Source: Flaccisagitta enflata
Lineage: Eukaryota > Chaetognatha > Sagittoidea > Aphragmophora
DNA: 64,000 nt
Direction: 5' to 3'
NCBI GenBank assembly: GCA_965153355.1
Contig: OZ231126.1
Coordinates: 101,618,001-101,682,000 of the forward strand
Part shown: one piece after another, positions 37,540 through 49,777 of the stretch
Position numbering within the stretch: the first letter of the stretch is position 1
How the letters are laid out: each line of letters opens with the position of its first letter
Notes under the pieces: model-generated
Told to the model about the DNA's origin: nothing
The model's input: only the letters and a program-made list of their open reading frames with translations
Database searches by the model: none
Made by a program: the position numbers and the translations under genes

Positions 37540-39129
37540 CCAATTCTCCCCCCTCTCCCCCCACAAACAAAACAAAAACAAATAATGAGGAATTGAAAAA
37601 AAATCCGCCTTCGGAGCTCCGCAGGCCCTTAACGAGATCGTGAACGAATCCTCCGAATCAATGAATGAATGTGAAACGGACGGTTGGACGTCGTAGAAGG
37701 GGTCCTTAGGTACCTCTATGCAAAAATTTGTCAGAATCCCTTCACGCGTTCGGGCGCAGCGCTTCGTCAAAGTCGCATCCGCTTCGCCTTCAATTTCCGT
37801 TTAAAATGGTAACACCAATGAATATACCGAGGGATGAATGGACCAACACCCCCCCCCTAAAAAAAAAACCAAAAGTTAACCTGGACGCATTCTTGGAAGG
37901 ATTCTTTGTTTTCCTCCCCGATGGCAGTGAGAATTGCAGCTTTCAATTCATCCATTTCTCTACAATGAGCGCCGATTTCGTTCTTGACAGAATCCCACGT
38001 GTCATGCCTTTCCGTCTCTGCCTCGTTGTAACTCTCCAACACGGAATTGATTTTCTCCTTAAATAAAAAGATCACCTTGTTATTTAAACATGCTTACTGA
38101 GGCCAAAAAATCCCCCCCCCAAAAAAAAAAAACCAAAAAAATAAATTGTTATAGAAGGACAAATGGAGCAAAAGATAAACCCATGGATGGATGGACCAAC
38201 AGACGGACCAGCGAATTGGGGTGTAAAATAATATAGCATATAATAAGAAATAGTAATAAATGTACAATGAATATTTATGCCTATGTTAAACCTTATCATA
38301 AATACCTCAATTTTTGTGAGAGAATCCATAAGTTCTGATTTTCGTTTCAGCAATAAACCTTCTTCACTTTTCAACGTTTTTGAAGCGATTTCCTCTGCAT
38401 CAGCAAGTTCTTGTGATTGTTGATACAGCCTTGTCAACCGGGCGTCCAATTTGTCACGTTTTGCCACAAACGCTGCAATCCCGTACTTATCACACGTATC
38501 CTTCTCCACTATGTGATTCCCGCTGACATAAATGTAAAATTGAAATTGGAATAGACATTAAATAATAAAAAATGGTAGTGTAAAATCAGTAACCTAAACT
38601 AAAAAAAGTATTATTAATACCTGAACTAAAATGTATAATTAATACCTAAACTAAAAAAGTATTATTGATACCTGAACTAAAATGTATGATTTATGCGTGA
38701 AGGAACTAGGCCGGATACACGGCTACCAAAGTCGCGTGCGGGTGGGCAGGGCAATATCTGAGGTAAAAAAACCATTTTAGCAGGAACAGTAGGGATCATA
38801 TTTGAGGTCAACAGATCATTTTGGTAGAAGCAATGAACTGTACCCGACCGACCGACCGACCGACCGACCAACCGACCGACCGACCGACCGACCGACCGAC
38901 CGACCAACCGACTGACCGACACAGCGACTAAAAAGTATAATTAATACCTAAACCGAAAAGTAGGATTGATACCATATGTATTGTTTAAACCTATGATTAT
39001 TGAAATGAGCATTTTAACTTACCATAATTTTTCAAATTTGCCCAGATTTTTGGTGATACTTCTTAACAAATTACGCGACTTCTCAGATCTGTCGTGAAAG
39101 TCCGTTGCGTGCTTCGAAAAAGTATTCAT
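36477..39129 (-). CDS. Coiled-coil protein, spliced, now ending in a MITE
   Basis: Exons: 39129-39023, 38522-38306, 38057-37881, 37359-37176 and from 36874 downward. Donor and acceptor sites are GT-AG and phases (2, 0, 0, 1) agree. A possible 48-bp exon near 37757-37710 (RCARTREGILTNFCIE) is in frame but its acceptor is weak; leaving it out also keeps the frame. The protein begins MNTFSKHATDFHDRSEK and is largely helical, with heptad-like segments (DKLDARLTRLYQQSQELADAE; NEIGAHCREMDELKAAILTA). The last exon is acidic with three repeats of SQSQPT.DQDGG. Reading now stops at the TAG supplied by the MITE at 36479. A splice-acceptor-like TTTTCAG 23 nt upstream of the ATG suggests a 5' UTR intron. 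Family unknown; I infer a nuclear scaffold-like protein only from its coiled coils and zinc fingers. Confidence 0.65.
37425..37538. repeat. (GA)n, CU in the coiled-coil gene transcript
   Basis: Ends about 66 nt upstream of the acceptor at 37359. Confidence 0.95.
38155..38235 (-). repeat. Hairpin-family fragment in an intron
   Basis: GGATGGACCAACAGACGGAC followed by GGGGTGTAAAATAATATAGC is a diverged 5' half of family B in minus orientation. Confidence 0.5.
38708..38935 (-). repeat. Hairpin-ended dispersed repeat, family B, in an intron
   Basis: AGGCCGGATACACGGCTACC and AAGTCGCGTGCGGGTGGGCAG at the low end; a pure GACC tract (about 38846-38915) and ACACAGCGACTAAAAAG at the high end. The 5' hairpin is eroded. 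Confidence 0.8.
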
Positions 39130-39194
39130 TTTGTTGTTTTTTTGTTTCACTGAAAATCAAAATTGAAATTGAGAAAAAGAAATAATTAGAGAGA

Positions 39195-39360
39195 GATTTG
39201 GGAGATGCAGAAAAATACACAATATTTCTTGTGACGCGACTTTTTCATTTATGCCGGCAAATTAAGAAAAAAAAAATATCTGAGAGAGTGAGGAGATGCA
39301 TAAAAATACACACACAATTTTGTGGAAGACGAATTTTAAGCTTATGCCGGCAACTTGGCC
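39195..39360. repeat. Two tandem copies of a ~92-bp unit upstream of the coiled-coil gene
   Basis: GGAGATGCAGAAAAATACAC...TTATGCCGGCAA recurs as GGAGATGCATAAAAATACAC...TTATGCCGGCAA. It lies just 5' of the gene start at 39129 and may be part of its promoter region. Confidence 0.7.
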
Positions 39361-39482
39361 TTTTTATATTCTTTTTTGGAATAAATTAAGATAAAAAAAA
39401 ATTCAAATGGTTGTCCGCGTCAACGCGCGCAAAATCGCGCAAATTACGTTAAATTCAAATTTGATATGGCTACAAGCGTTAC

Positions 39483-40505
<1,023 letters not shown>

Positions 40506-40506
40506 T

Positions 40507-40702
40507 CGACATTCAGACGACTCACCCCCACCCCACCCCCCCCCCCTCCCATTGTTTCACACAACCCACATCCCATACGATCCTCAATTACTTTCTCTCA
40601 ATGTGATCGTCGACGCACCCCCACCCCTTCCCGTTATCTAACACAACCCACTTCCCCATCCCATCCTCAACTACCATCATTCAATCTCCTCGTCGACGAT
40701 TA
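40507..40702. repeat. Two copies of a ~95-bp C-rich unit
   Basis: GACTCACCCCCACCCC...CACACAACCCACATCCCAT...GTCGACG is followed by a second, similar unit (GCACCCCCACCCC...CACAACCCACTTCCCCAT...GTCGACG). Confidence 0.75.
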
Positions 40703-41028
40703 ATGTTCATGAACTTGAACAGTGCAGTTTCTCTTTAAGTACATAGAACTTTGAGAAAGAATGAAAAAAGGATCGAGGGAAATTTAAAACTCCAAACGAA
40801 GAATCTCCTATTCTAACTTAGGCCCTTTTGTTTTCTGATACTTAGTTACTTTTTCTGTCTCACGATGGTACAAACAGTCACTTTTTCTTTCCCTATTCGC
40901 TAGCTATTGGCAATTAGAAAGAAAAGAACACAGTATTAATTTTATTTAAGTATGAATTATTTGGTATTTCTTTTTAGAATAGAGGCGGCCCCCTAAGAAG
41001 GGGGCTTTAAAAATTGTAGATTAGAAAT

Positions 41029-41427
41029 CTAGCGAAGATTTCTGATGGCGCGGCGCTCTTGCAAATGCGCGATGCCATCTCGCGCCCGCATGAGAACGGC
41101 CATGACCCTGCCGGGCCATCCGTTCTCCCAATCGATGGCCTCGCCTCTTCTGGCCGCGACCACAGCGGCGACGATGACGACCACAAAGGCCACAACAGAT
41201 AATGAAATCTGAAGAATCTTATAGATTTTGTCCAAAGAATCTTCAGATTCCCTTATCGCCGCAGCCGTTGGGGTCGCCAAAGACGCTGCTGTAGTGGCGG
41301 TGGTGGTGGCATGGTGGGCAGGAATGATCTGCCACGGCGCCAACGCCGCCGGATCACCGTCGATGGCGGCGACCATGGCGATGACGCCGCTCATGGCGCC
41401 GGCGACGAGGATGATCTTCGGAATCAT
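41029..41427 (-). CDS. Small membrane protein with signal-like N-terminus, 132 aa
   Basis: The ATG at 41427 opens MIPKIILVAGAMSGVIAMVAAIDG, a hydrophobic start that could be a signal peptide or membrane anchor. A second hydrophobic stretch, ISLSVVAFVVVIVAAVVAA (about residues 75-93), is followed by positive charges (RRGEAIDW) and a basic tail. Upstream in-frame sequence is Lys/Arg-rich and unlikely to be coding. GC-rich codon use contrasts with the AT-rich surroundings and supports a real gene. No family is recognised. It lies between two spliced genes of the same orientation and could be part of the same set. Confidence 0.55.
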   Translation of the reverse strand: MIPKIILVAGAMSGVIAMVAAIDGDPAALAPWQIIPAHHATTTATTAASLATPTAAAIRESEDSLDKIYKILQISLSVVAFVVVIVAAVVAARRGEAIDWENGWPGRVMAVLMRARDGIAHLQERRAIRNLR

Positions 41428-41429
41428 CT

Positions 41430-42189
41430 TCTTCTTTCTTCTTTTTCTTCTTTCTTCTTTCTTGATCTTGATTCTTCTTTCTTGACAGCTTCTTCGACGA
41501 TAGGACTGTTTTTCTTTGCCACCCAGGACGGAGTGCATTAAGCAAGTAGAACTCGAACACAAACCCTTCAAATTTGGTTCAGGCTTATAACTATAACTGA
41601 CCAGTCGATCGAACCTTAGAGAGAGCATGGTCAAGTTTCCCTACATTGTAATCGTTTTGACCCTACATTTGTGTTTCTTTCTATGTACGTTTTTAGATAA
41701 AACAGCCATACTGTACTTTATTTTTTTTCGGATTTTTATTACTAACAAACAGTTTGACATACTTCAACAATACAGAGTATAAGAATTGTTGTCGTTACAG
41801 TAAATACCCCTTAAAAAGGCCTAAAACCAAACAAACACAAATATATATGTTCTAATAGGTGACGTTCACTAGTTATAGGCAGCACTGTATACAAAAATAT
41901 AAACACAAAGGAGAAAGCTGCATTGGAAATTTCAATTGAAATTTGAATACAGTGAAATTTCATTATAACGAACCCGCTAATAAGAAATATCCGCATAAAA
42001 ACCATAAAAATAGTACTCAATTTGTATGAATAATGCCACATTAATAAGCCACGATCACCTCCTAAAGACAAAGACACATTAATACTATGGCAATTGCTAG
42101 TGACAAAACTTTTATGGCATAAACCTAGTTAAGTCACTTTCAAACATAGAGAAAGTTTTTGGGACCCCAAAGATGCTGCGATTAAATAT
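41430..42189. other. Interval with no gene; one possible pogo-like fragment
   Basis: TACAGTGAAATTTCATTATA and ACGAACCCGCTAATAAG at 41951-41990 resembles the end of a mariner/pogo-type element, but no second end was found. Nothing else stands out. Confidence 0.35.
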
Positions 42190-43900
42190 CAGTAGTTGAA
42201 AAATAGGATCATTTGCCATTTAGCTGTATATTCATGCAATAGTATGTACATGTAGAAACATAATTTTTTCAACAATTTCTTAAGAAACTTTTGAAAGAAA
42301 TATCAATTTTGACCACTGTATTCAAATTTTCAGCATCAAACATAAAAAGTCATAGCTTACAATGTTTAACTACACGGTTCTACATTTGAATGTGGTAACT
42401 GCATTATGCAAATGAGGTTTAAGTCAAATTTTGTAACTATGAGTTTTCTTTTTTATCATCTTTTTAAATGCGTCCTCGCATGTCTATAAGATGTCTTGTC
42501 CGTCGGTTGGTCGGTCGGTCGGTCGGTCGGTCGGTCTCACACGCTTTCGAATATTCAGCAATTTTCACATTCTTTATTTACCTTGTGTTAATACTATTAC
42601 AATAACCAGTGATCCATCAAAAGTTGCTGGCATCTGGCCAGATGGATCACTTACAAATATTTTAGCTAATAAAAAACCTCCAAGAAGAGTTCAAAGTACT
42701 AATTAGATAGTGGAAAAAGGGATCATTTACCATTTAATTATATGTACATGAGAAAGTAGTTGCATGTAGAGACATAATGTTTTTAACAATTTCTTGAAAA
42801 AAATTTGAAAAAAATGACAATTTTCACCACTGTATTTATTTATTTTCTACAAAACATCAAAAATTGTAGCCTACAATTAATAAATACAAAGTTCTACATT
42901 TGAATGTGGTAACTGCATTATGCAAATGAGGTTTAAGTCAAATTTTTTAACTATGAGTTTTTTTTATCATCTTTTTACATGGGTCCTCGCGCTTCTATAA
43001 CATGACTTGTCCGTCGGTTGGTCGGTTGGTCGGTCGGTTGGTCACGCAAACATTTGAAATGAGCAAAATGGCTAATTTTGACGCATTTCTTCATTTCTAT
43101 CACCCTTCATGCCTCACCACAATCATAATAATTCATTGAATCATTCATTCATTCATTCATTCATTCATTCATACATTCATTCATTCATCAAAAACTTTCA
43201 TTCATAAAATCTTAATAAAACAAGGCGAATTTATTGACCTTGAGTTAATCTTGTTTCATGTATATGCACAATGCTACACCTTACCGGGTCAATACTATCC
43301 CAATAACCAGTGATCCATCAAAAGTTGCTGGCGTCTGGCCAGATGGATCACCTATAAACATAGATCGACATATTAAAAAGCGAGATCTGAGCACGAGATT
43401 TCAAAACGAAGATAAGAGATGAGAGATGAAAAATAGGATCATTTCCCTTTTAGTTGTATATTTATGCAATACTATGTACATGTAAAAGCACATTTTATTT
43501 GACATATCTTCTTAAAAATTTAAAAAAAAGTCAATGTTTACCTCTACTTTTTAAATTTACCCTTAAAAACCATAAAATCTTTACATTAAAATCTATGATA
43601 ACAAAATTTTGACATTGAACACATTAAACCGCATTATGCAAATGAGATTTGGGTTATGTTTTTCATTCTGAATTTTTTTTTTTTTTCGACTTTTTTAAAC
43701 GCATACACACAATTCTACACCTAACTGTATCAGCCAATACGTCCATAGGTCAATCCGTCCGTCGGTCCGACACGTTTTCGAATATTGGGCAGTTTTCACA
43801 TAATTTACCCGACACAACAATGAAGTTACAATCAAAGTTTTTTTTTCCATGAGGTACTTTTAGTTTAATCCCCCCCCCGCCCATCCCTTTACAACCCAGA
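42190..43900 (+). repeat. Three tandem copies of a 500-700-bp unit, each with a family D hairpin element
   Basis: Units start at about 42190, 42711 and 43431 with ATAGGATCATTTGCCATTTA-like sequence, contain GCATTATGCAAATGAGGTTT, and each leads to a hairpin-ended family D copy (42467, 42975, 43690). The first has a perfect hairpin ATGCGTCCTCGCAT followed by CTATAAG and a GGTC tract. Copies one and two also share a GTGATCCATC...GATGGATCAC inverted repeat (42609-42653 and 43308-43352). Confidence 0.8.
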
Positions 43901-44058
43901 CATCATATCATGCAAAAAAAGTGAGGACTGATGAGGACCGATGAGGATTACTGAGGACTGATGAGAACTGGTGAGGATTGACGAGGACTGACGAGGGAAT
44001 TTTGTTGAGTTTTTACTTTTCTATGACTCCTCTTATTTTTCGAAGATTGCGAGGAGAT

Positions 44059-46049
44059 TTATGACGCATTGTCGTCAGCGTCGTCGTCGTCGTTGGCGTT
44101 GTCACGCAATTCTGGTAACGCCGGAAATGGGAGGGTGATGAGCGGGTTCTGACCGTTGAAATAATGCACCGGCATTGGCATACCAAGCCCGTTCGCGGTC
44201 AGAGAAGGGAATCCTTGTTTGGCATCTCGATCCGCGCCAACGGTCGGTAAATCGGAAGAGGAAAGGCCCTGATTGCCATTTCCGGTCGCGTTGAAACCTT
44301 GAGGAGGCGGGGGTGGTCGTGGAGGAGCCTTTCCGCGTCTCACAGATTCGTCACGTGGCAAAGGAGGAGGAAGCCGAAATCTTTCGTCATCAGCATTTCC
44401 GTCGACCACCTCCTGCGTAGCTGAAGGAGGAGGAGGAGGAAGAGGAGTGAGGGATCTATCGACTGATGATCGTCCACTTTCACCGCCATCCGCGACCATA
44501 TTTTCGATAACGGCCCGGACATTTGAGGGAGGAGGAGGACGAGGTGGTGCCAAAACTCGACCATGCGCCAGAACGCCGGAAACAACCCCATTCTCACGTA
44601 ACGGAGAAGGAGGAGGAGGAGGAGGAGGAGGAGTATCAGACGAACTTGGAGGCGGAGACACAGCACTTTTTGGCGATGTATCCCCTTCCACTTGTTCTAG
44701 GTCTTCGCCTCCCAAGCCGGCTATCGACGAGAGGCTGGCATAAACCCTTTGGTCGTGTTCATCGTCAGTGTTGAAGAAGAAGATTTTTGTCTGAGTCCCT
44801 CTTGGCACCATCTTTTTTTCCGCACCTGTGATTAATGGAAACAAAATTGGAAACACTAATATCATAGTCACATGCATATGGGCAGGGGCATTACTAAAAT
44901 CTTATCGGGTCATCTGAGTATCATTCATAACCAAAAAAAAAAAATTCATAAATGCAATACCTGGGATGTCAGGGTCATTTTGATCGAAATCGTCCAATCT
45001 TTGGCCGCATTCTAGATTGGATTGAAGCGTATCCAGGTCAGCCTCCACATTTTGGAAACTTTCACGCAAAACAGTGACGGTAGAATGGACGATATTTGTC
45101 GTGGCACGAAGGTCGACCATTTGCAGAAGTATCTCACGCATCTGGACTCTTCCATAGCCTAAAATTGATACAATGATGATAACGATGAAAACTGCATCAT
45201 TCTCTGCAGACTCTTGAAGGATCTGCTAATTCCTCAACATCCGGTCCGTCTCATGGACCGAGGGGCGGACCAACGGACCGACGGACGGACCAACGGACCG
45301 ACGGACGGACCAACCGACCGACGAACCAATGAATGGACCAACCGACCGACCGACCGACCGACGGACCGACGGACTGAAGGACCGACGTACCGACTAACAA
45401 ATGAAATTGTACACTCGCGTGGCATGTAAACAAAATATATATTCCAGTCTTACCCAATCTGCCAATTATCTGCAGCCGCGTTTCGACGATCGTGACCACC
45501 ATTCCAATCAGAGCAAAAATGATGACGACATTTAACACAAAGTTGATGGCGTCAAATCCAAATAGACCAGCCATGTTGACGTCCAAACCTACAGAATACA
45601 CAATTTCTTTTTTTCTATAAACTGTATCTCAATAACAGGCTTTGTCCGTTGGTCCGTCGGTCGGTCGGTCCATCCGTCCATCCGTCCATCCGTCCATCCG
45701 TCCATGAGAATGTGTAATATCAAACAGACCAAGCAAAATAAATTCATAAACCCTTACCAGTGGAATTTCCGAGTTGATGAGCCTTTTTTTCGCCTTCAAA
45801 CCCAATGAAGGTGCCTTGGGTACCGTTGACCGTTGCATTTTGACGCTTCGACAAAAAAGGCGATTCCGTCGTCAAATCGTGAACCGGAAGTGAGTCGATT
45901 GTGACAGCGTCCACCAAAACTGAAGGCGAAGAATTGTGGGAAATGTTTTCCTCTTTAATTACTGTGACAGTAGTCTCAATTTTGAGGTCCGGCTGGGGCT
46001 TAGGCGTATTCTCTTCATCATCATCACCAGTAATCCAATCAAGCGACAT
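44059..46049 (-). CDS. Spliced membrane protein with proline-rich C-terminus, 463 aa
   Basis: Four exons on the minus strand: 46049-45758, 45588-45454, 45158-44961, 44825-44059. All introns are GT-AG and all three lie in phase 1, giving 464 codons including the stop. Residues 1-97 are acidic and begin MSLDWITGDDDEEN. Exon 2 carries one clear membrane segment, INFVLNVVIIFALIGMVVTIV (about residues 112-132). Exon 3 is a helical segment (LRATTNIVHSTVTVLRES), probably coiled coil. Exon 4 has several runs of six to eight prolines separated by Ser/Arg-rich spacers and an acidic end (NANDDDDADDNAS). No known family recognised; the layout is that of a type of scaffold or envelope-like protein with one membrane anchor, but that is only a description. 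Introns 1 and 2 contain hairpin-family fragments. Confidence 0.8.
45240..45425 (-). repeat. Hairpin-family element in intron 2
   Basis: A long GGACCGAC/GGACCAAC tract with a diverged high end (ACTAACAAATGAAATTGTAC, CACTCGCGTGGCATG). Minus orientation. Confidence 0.65.
45630..45706 (+). repeat. Hairpin-family fragment in intron 1
   Basis: ATAACAGGCTTTGTCCGTTG then GTCGGTC and CCATCCGT repeats. Only the centre of the element is present. Confidence 0.6.
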
Positions 46050-46684
46050 TTTCAATTTCCCTTTTGCTCTTTTTTTTTTCCAATGAGAGGTTTTTTTTTC
46101 TTGAAACGAAATGACCAAAAAAGTCCAAGACTGAATCATACAAAGACTTTCTCTTATTCTTAGGTCTAGCTTTTTTTTTCACATTCTAACACGAGCATCT
46201 AACCTCAACAATTGGTCTATTTACTCATAGTTATTTTCTTACTATTCAATCGTGGTTTCTTGATTTCTTATCAGCGATTGCGACTCAACTCCGAGTCACT
46301 CAACTCGGCAGGGCATCTTTTTTCAAGCCAAATCTGAAAATGACAAATGGGAAAAAGAGAGAGAGAAACAAGACTTAGATATGAGATGGAAAAATACCAA
46401 ATCCTTCGAATTCACTCGCGTCTTATAACGTTTCCCGCCGTACATACATTAAATTACAGTTATCTTGAGAGGGAAAAATCGGCTTTCGGTTTAATCGCGT
46501 CCCCATCCATCCCTTTTTTTTTTTATTCAACACTTTTTTTTTCTCTTTACACGTCAAATTTGAGAAGTTAATGACTCTCGAAATTCTTACTTGAGAAAAA
46601 AATCTCATATATACTCTTTCTTAAAGACTTAACGGTTTTTGCTTTTTCCCTCGTTCATTCTTATTGAATTACATTCTTATGAAA

Positions 46685-47320
46685 AGGTATTTCACAGAGG
46701 TACAGCCGGTCTTTTTTGACTCCTATTATTCACATGTATATTCAATATTCATACAACAAAAGGTATTTCACTGAGGTACAGGCCTATGTTTTTGAACCCG
46801 ACTTACTTGTTTTATGTTTTCTTTCTTTCTATCTTTGTTTCTGTCTTTCTTTCTGTCTTTCTCATTGTCCAGTCCACCCATCGATCGAGTTCCACTGAAA
46901 GTAGGGTCACATTTGTACAGTATGATTGTCCTAAGTGGTCTTGCATTGGCCTGAGCCAATCCTGATAAAAGGTATAGTACGCGAGTACAGGCCTAGATTT
47001 TGATGCCCTTTCTTGCTTTCTTTCTTTCTGTCTTTCTTTCTTTCTTTCCTGTTGTCCAGTTTCTATCTTTCTTTCTGTCTTTTTCGTTGTCCAGTCCACC
47101 CATCAATCGAGTTCCACTGAAAGTAGGGTTGCATTTGTACAGTATGATTGTCCTAAGTGGTCTTGCATTGGCTTTAGCCAAGCTTCAAGCTTGACCAGCC
47201 TCAGAATTTCAGCCTTCGATTCTTTCTAATAGCTCTGGGGCTGGCATTACTTACTAACTTTACTATAGCAAAATCTGACAAAAGGTATAGTACGCGAGTA
47301 CAGGCCTAGATTTTGCTGGC
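46685..47320. repeat. Direct repeats of AAAGGTATAGTACGCGAGTA units
   Basis: AAAAGGTATTTCAC.GAGGTACAG or AAAGGTATAGTACGCGAGTA followed by CAGGCCTA occurs at about 46683, 46760, 46977 and 47280. GAAAGTAGGGTCACATTTGT and the following ACAGTATGATTGTCCTAAG occur twice (46899 and 47119). The block lies between the membrane-protein gene and the gag-protease remnant. No gene is seen. Confidence 0.8.
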
Positions 47321-47373
47321 CTTGGCCATGACGTCATGATGTCCGAATTTGTCGAGAATTCCAACAAGAATTA

Positions 47374-47979
47374 CTACTCCTTTTCCGCCTCGCCGATGGA
47401 AGGGGTGGTCAAGAAAGGGAAACTGCCCACCTTGAAAATCTCTTGTCCCATACTGAAATCCAGCTGCAACGTCGAATCTCTCAAAAGGTCAGTGCCTATG
47501 ATGGACAGCGGTATTTCGCACACAAAAAACTCCAAATCTTTGCTCACTGGAAATAGGTCAACTGTCACTCTCACTTTTTCAGTTACCATAGCTCCCACTT
47601 TTCCTGAGAACCCTTTAATCTCAAATGGTTCTTTCAATGATATCTTATCAAAATCTGTCACCAATGATGCCTGTATTAAAGAAATTTCCGCCCCAGAGTC
47701 TAAAAAGAAATTACAGAGTATTCCGTCATTGCTGTCATCATCCACCATCCCAATGCTGTCATTTCCCTCACCCTCCTTTTCATCTTCCTTCCTTTTCTCC
47801 TCCTTATCTTGTCTTAGCATGCCACTTATGAAATATTTTTGTCCCTTGGTCATGTTAATTGAACAAACATTTGCTTCCTTCTTTCCCTCCTTCAAATTTT
47901 GATTGTTTGAAATGTTTTCATTGTACTCATTTGGCGTTGTTGAAGTCGATAGGCACAATAATTTGTCAGTCACACTCAT
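47374..47979 (-). pseudogene. Retrotransposon aspartic protease (retropepsin) segment
   Basis: A 201-residue frame. LCNFFLDSGAEISLIQASLV is the retropepsin active-site region with the DSGA motif, and about 80 residues later IPLSIIGTDLLRDSTLQLDF is the second conserved strand (IxGxDxL). A Lys/Glu-rich linker precedes the protease. The frame ends in EAEKE with a stop and no reverse transcriptase follows on the minus strand, so the element is truncated or gag-protease only. The type is Ty3-like by its Gag neighbour, but the exact lineage is unknown. Confidence 0.7.
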
Positions 47980-48012
47980 TTCATTGTCAGATTTATGCGT
48001 CTGCTTTAGTTG

Positions 48013-48261
48013 TCATTCAGCATCTTTGGGTCTGTCTCCGTTCATATCACTTTCTCTACACATCTGTATGGCCTCCCATTTATCATCGGGCATTTTACTG
48101 CAGTCCACTGCAAAATGATCCTGAGACTTTGAATTAGTCCCGCAACAGGGGCAACGACGTCTACAGTATCTGTAATAGTCGGCTTGTGTGAACTCATGCG
48201 TGATAGCGAGATTCGCGCCACAGCCCCGCAAATCACGGTCTCTCATTTTCCTTCTATACAT
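48013..48261 (-). pseudogene. Nucleocapsid-like zinc-knuckle segment
   Basis: An 82-residue frame with CPCCGTNSKSQDHFAVDC, a CX2C...H...C arrangement resembling a zinc knuckle, between the gag and protease segments. A preceding Gly/Arg/Gln-rich stretch (about 48660-48300) looks like the RNA-binding linker of Gag. Confidence 0.55.
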
Positions 48262-48659
48262 CTCACAGATTGGGTCTGACTGGCCTGCTTCCGCTGCGGA
48301 GACTGACGCTGATCTTGGTGCTGTATTCTGTCGCTGCTGCTGCCCCGACGACGACGCGTTGAACCATCCAGCGCCTCCTCCACGGCTCCAATTTGAACCG
48401 GCGCTGTTTGACCTCGGAGCGGCGCCACGTGACTGATGATGGCCACCTCTTGACGCCGACGACGCATATTTGGCCCAGTGACCACCTCAATTTCCTAATC
48501 CGCCCAAACTATTGCCGTATCGTGACCATCCTCCGCTCCATGACGCGCCGCGCTGATGCTGCTGCTGTCCTCGGCGTGGCGCAGCACCGCGCTGCGTTCC
48601 TCGTGACCTTCCTCGTGAAGTATTGCCGCGCTGTGGGTTGTTGTCGCTGTGATGACCTG

Positions 48660-49277
48660 TCATTGTAGTAATTGAAGAGACATTTTTGCTGTTACTGTCT
48701 GTATCATTGGTGCCCTTTTTCTATGCTTTTTTTCGTTCATCCGGCCTAAAGATTTTTTCAAGGCCCATGTTTGTTTCTATCAGTGACGCGTGATTTGCTA
48801 TGGCTTCTAAAGTGCGTTGTCCTTCTTCATATACTCTGTTAGCCACAGTGTGAGCTAGGGAGCGATAAAACAAACCCCCGATGAAAGGCTCTATATAGTC
48901 AGATTCGCTTCTCCCAATGATGTAAATTAGGTCACTGTATTCTGTGTAGTAGTCAACTACGGATTCGTCCTCTTTCTGAACCCTAGTCTGTAGTGCGCCA
49001 TTTGGGGGAATAAAATGTGCTCAAACACGCGTAGAAAGTTTAAGAAGCTAGTGTAGGTACTTTCTACTCGGAACATTTTGTTGAGTGTCCTGTAGTAACA
49101 AGCGCTTTTTTGGCAAAAAATGCTTGATATTGTGTACATATCCTCGCCACTAAAAAAAGATGATATTTCATCGCAAAATCTTCTCCTTCTCTCCAAATAT
49201 TTCAAGGGCCCGTCCTCTGCGCAAAATTCAGTCTTGACTAGCTTAGTCCCCTTGATAACTTTGTCCCCGTCACACAT
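48660..49277 (-). pseudogene. Gag (capsid) segment of an LTR retrotransposon, frameshifted
   Basis: The first frame (49277-48957, ATG start) reads RRRRFCDEISSFFSGEDMYT and continues to FLNFLRVFEHILFP. The next frame (from about 48990 down to 48726) has EDESVVDYYTEYSDLIYIIG, the pattern of the capsid C-terminal helix region of Ty3-like Gag. A frameshift near 48985 separates them, so this copy is defective. Confidence 0.65.
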
Positions 49278-49430
49278 TGGACTATTAGAGGAAAAAACTC
49301 TAACATGACCAAAATGTGTCGTAGAACATGACTATAATTATCTCTCTGTTTATTTGAAACGGCAAGGAACGTCAGCCACTTGAGGGAAAACGAAACCCAC
49401 CAGGTTGTAGCTTACACTAAGCACTACCAC

Positions 49431-49545
49431 ACATATGCGGTACAGCCTCCCCAAATTCTCCGTTCTTTAGTGTTGGGGGTAAAATCTTATGTCATAGTGA
49501 TGTTACGGTGACCAAGAACGGGCCCACCTAAATTTCCTTTGACTT
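49431..49545 (-). repeat. LTR-like sequence upstream of the gag remnant
   Basis: On the minus strand it reads ATCACTATGACATAAG, ACACTAAAGAACGGAGAATT and then a GTAAGC region. The same words occur in order at 54010-54150 and partly at 60840-60885. Such a recurring block just 5' of gag is best explained as LTR or leader sequence of the same family. The rest of 49280-49780 has no gene. Confidence 0.55.
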
Positions 49546-49777
49546 GATGAGGAACAGCTCTTTAATTTCTGCTAAGACTTTCCTCTACCGAATTGGGGCT
49601 GCTTTACATTTTTTTCTCACTTTTACTTTCTTTTAGCTTCTTTTTCAATTCGTGGATGAAAAAAACAGAAAATGACAAAAAAACGCTCGCGTTATGTATG
49701 ATGATGATGCTGACAACTGAAAACGACAACGACGACAATGACAACGACACGACGAAGACGACATGACGAAAGACGAC

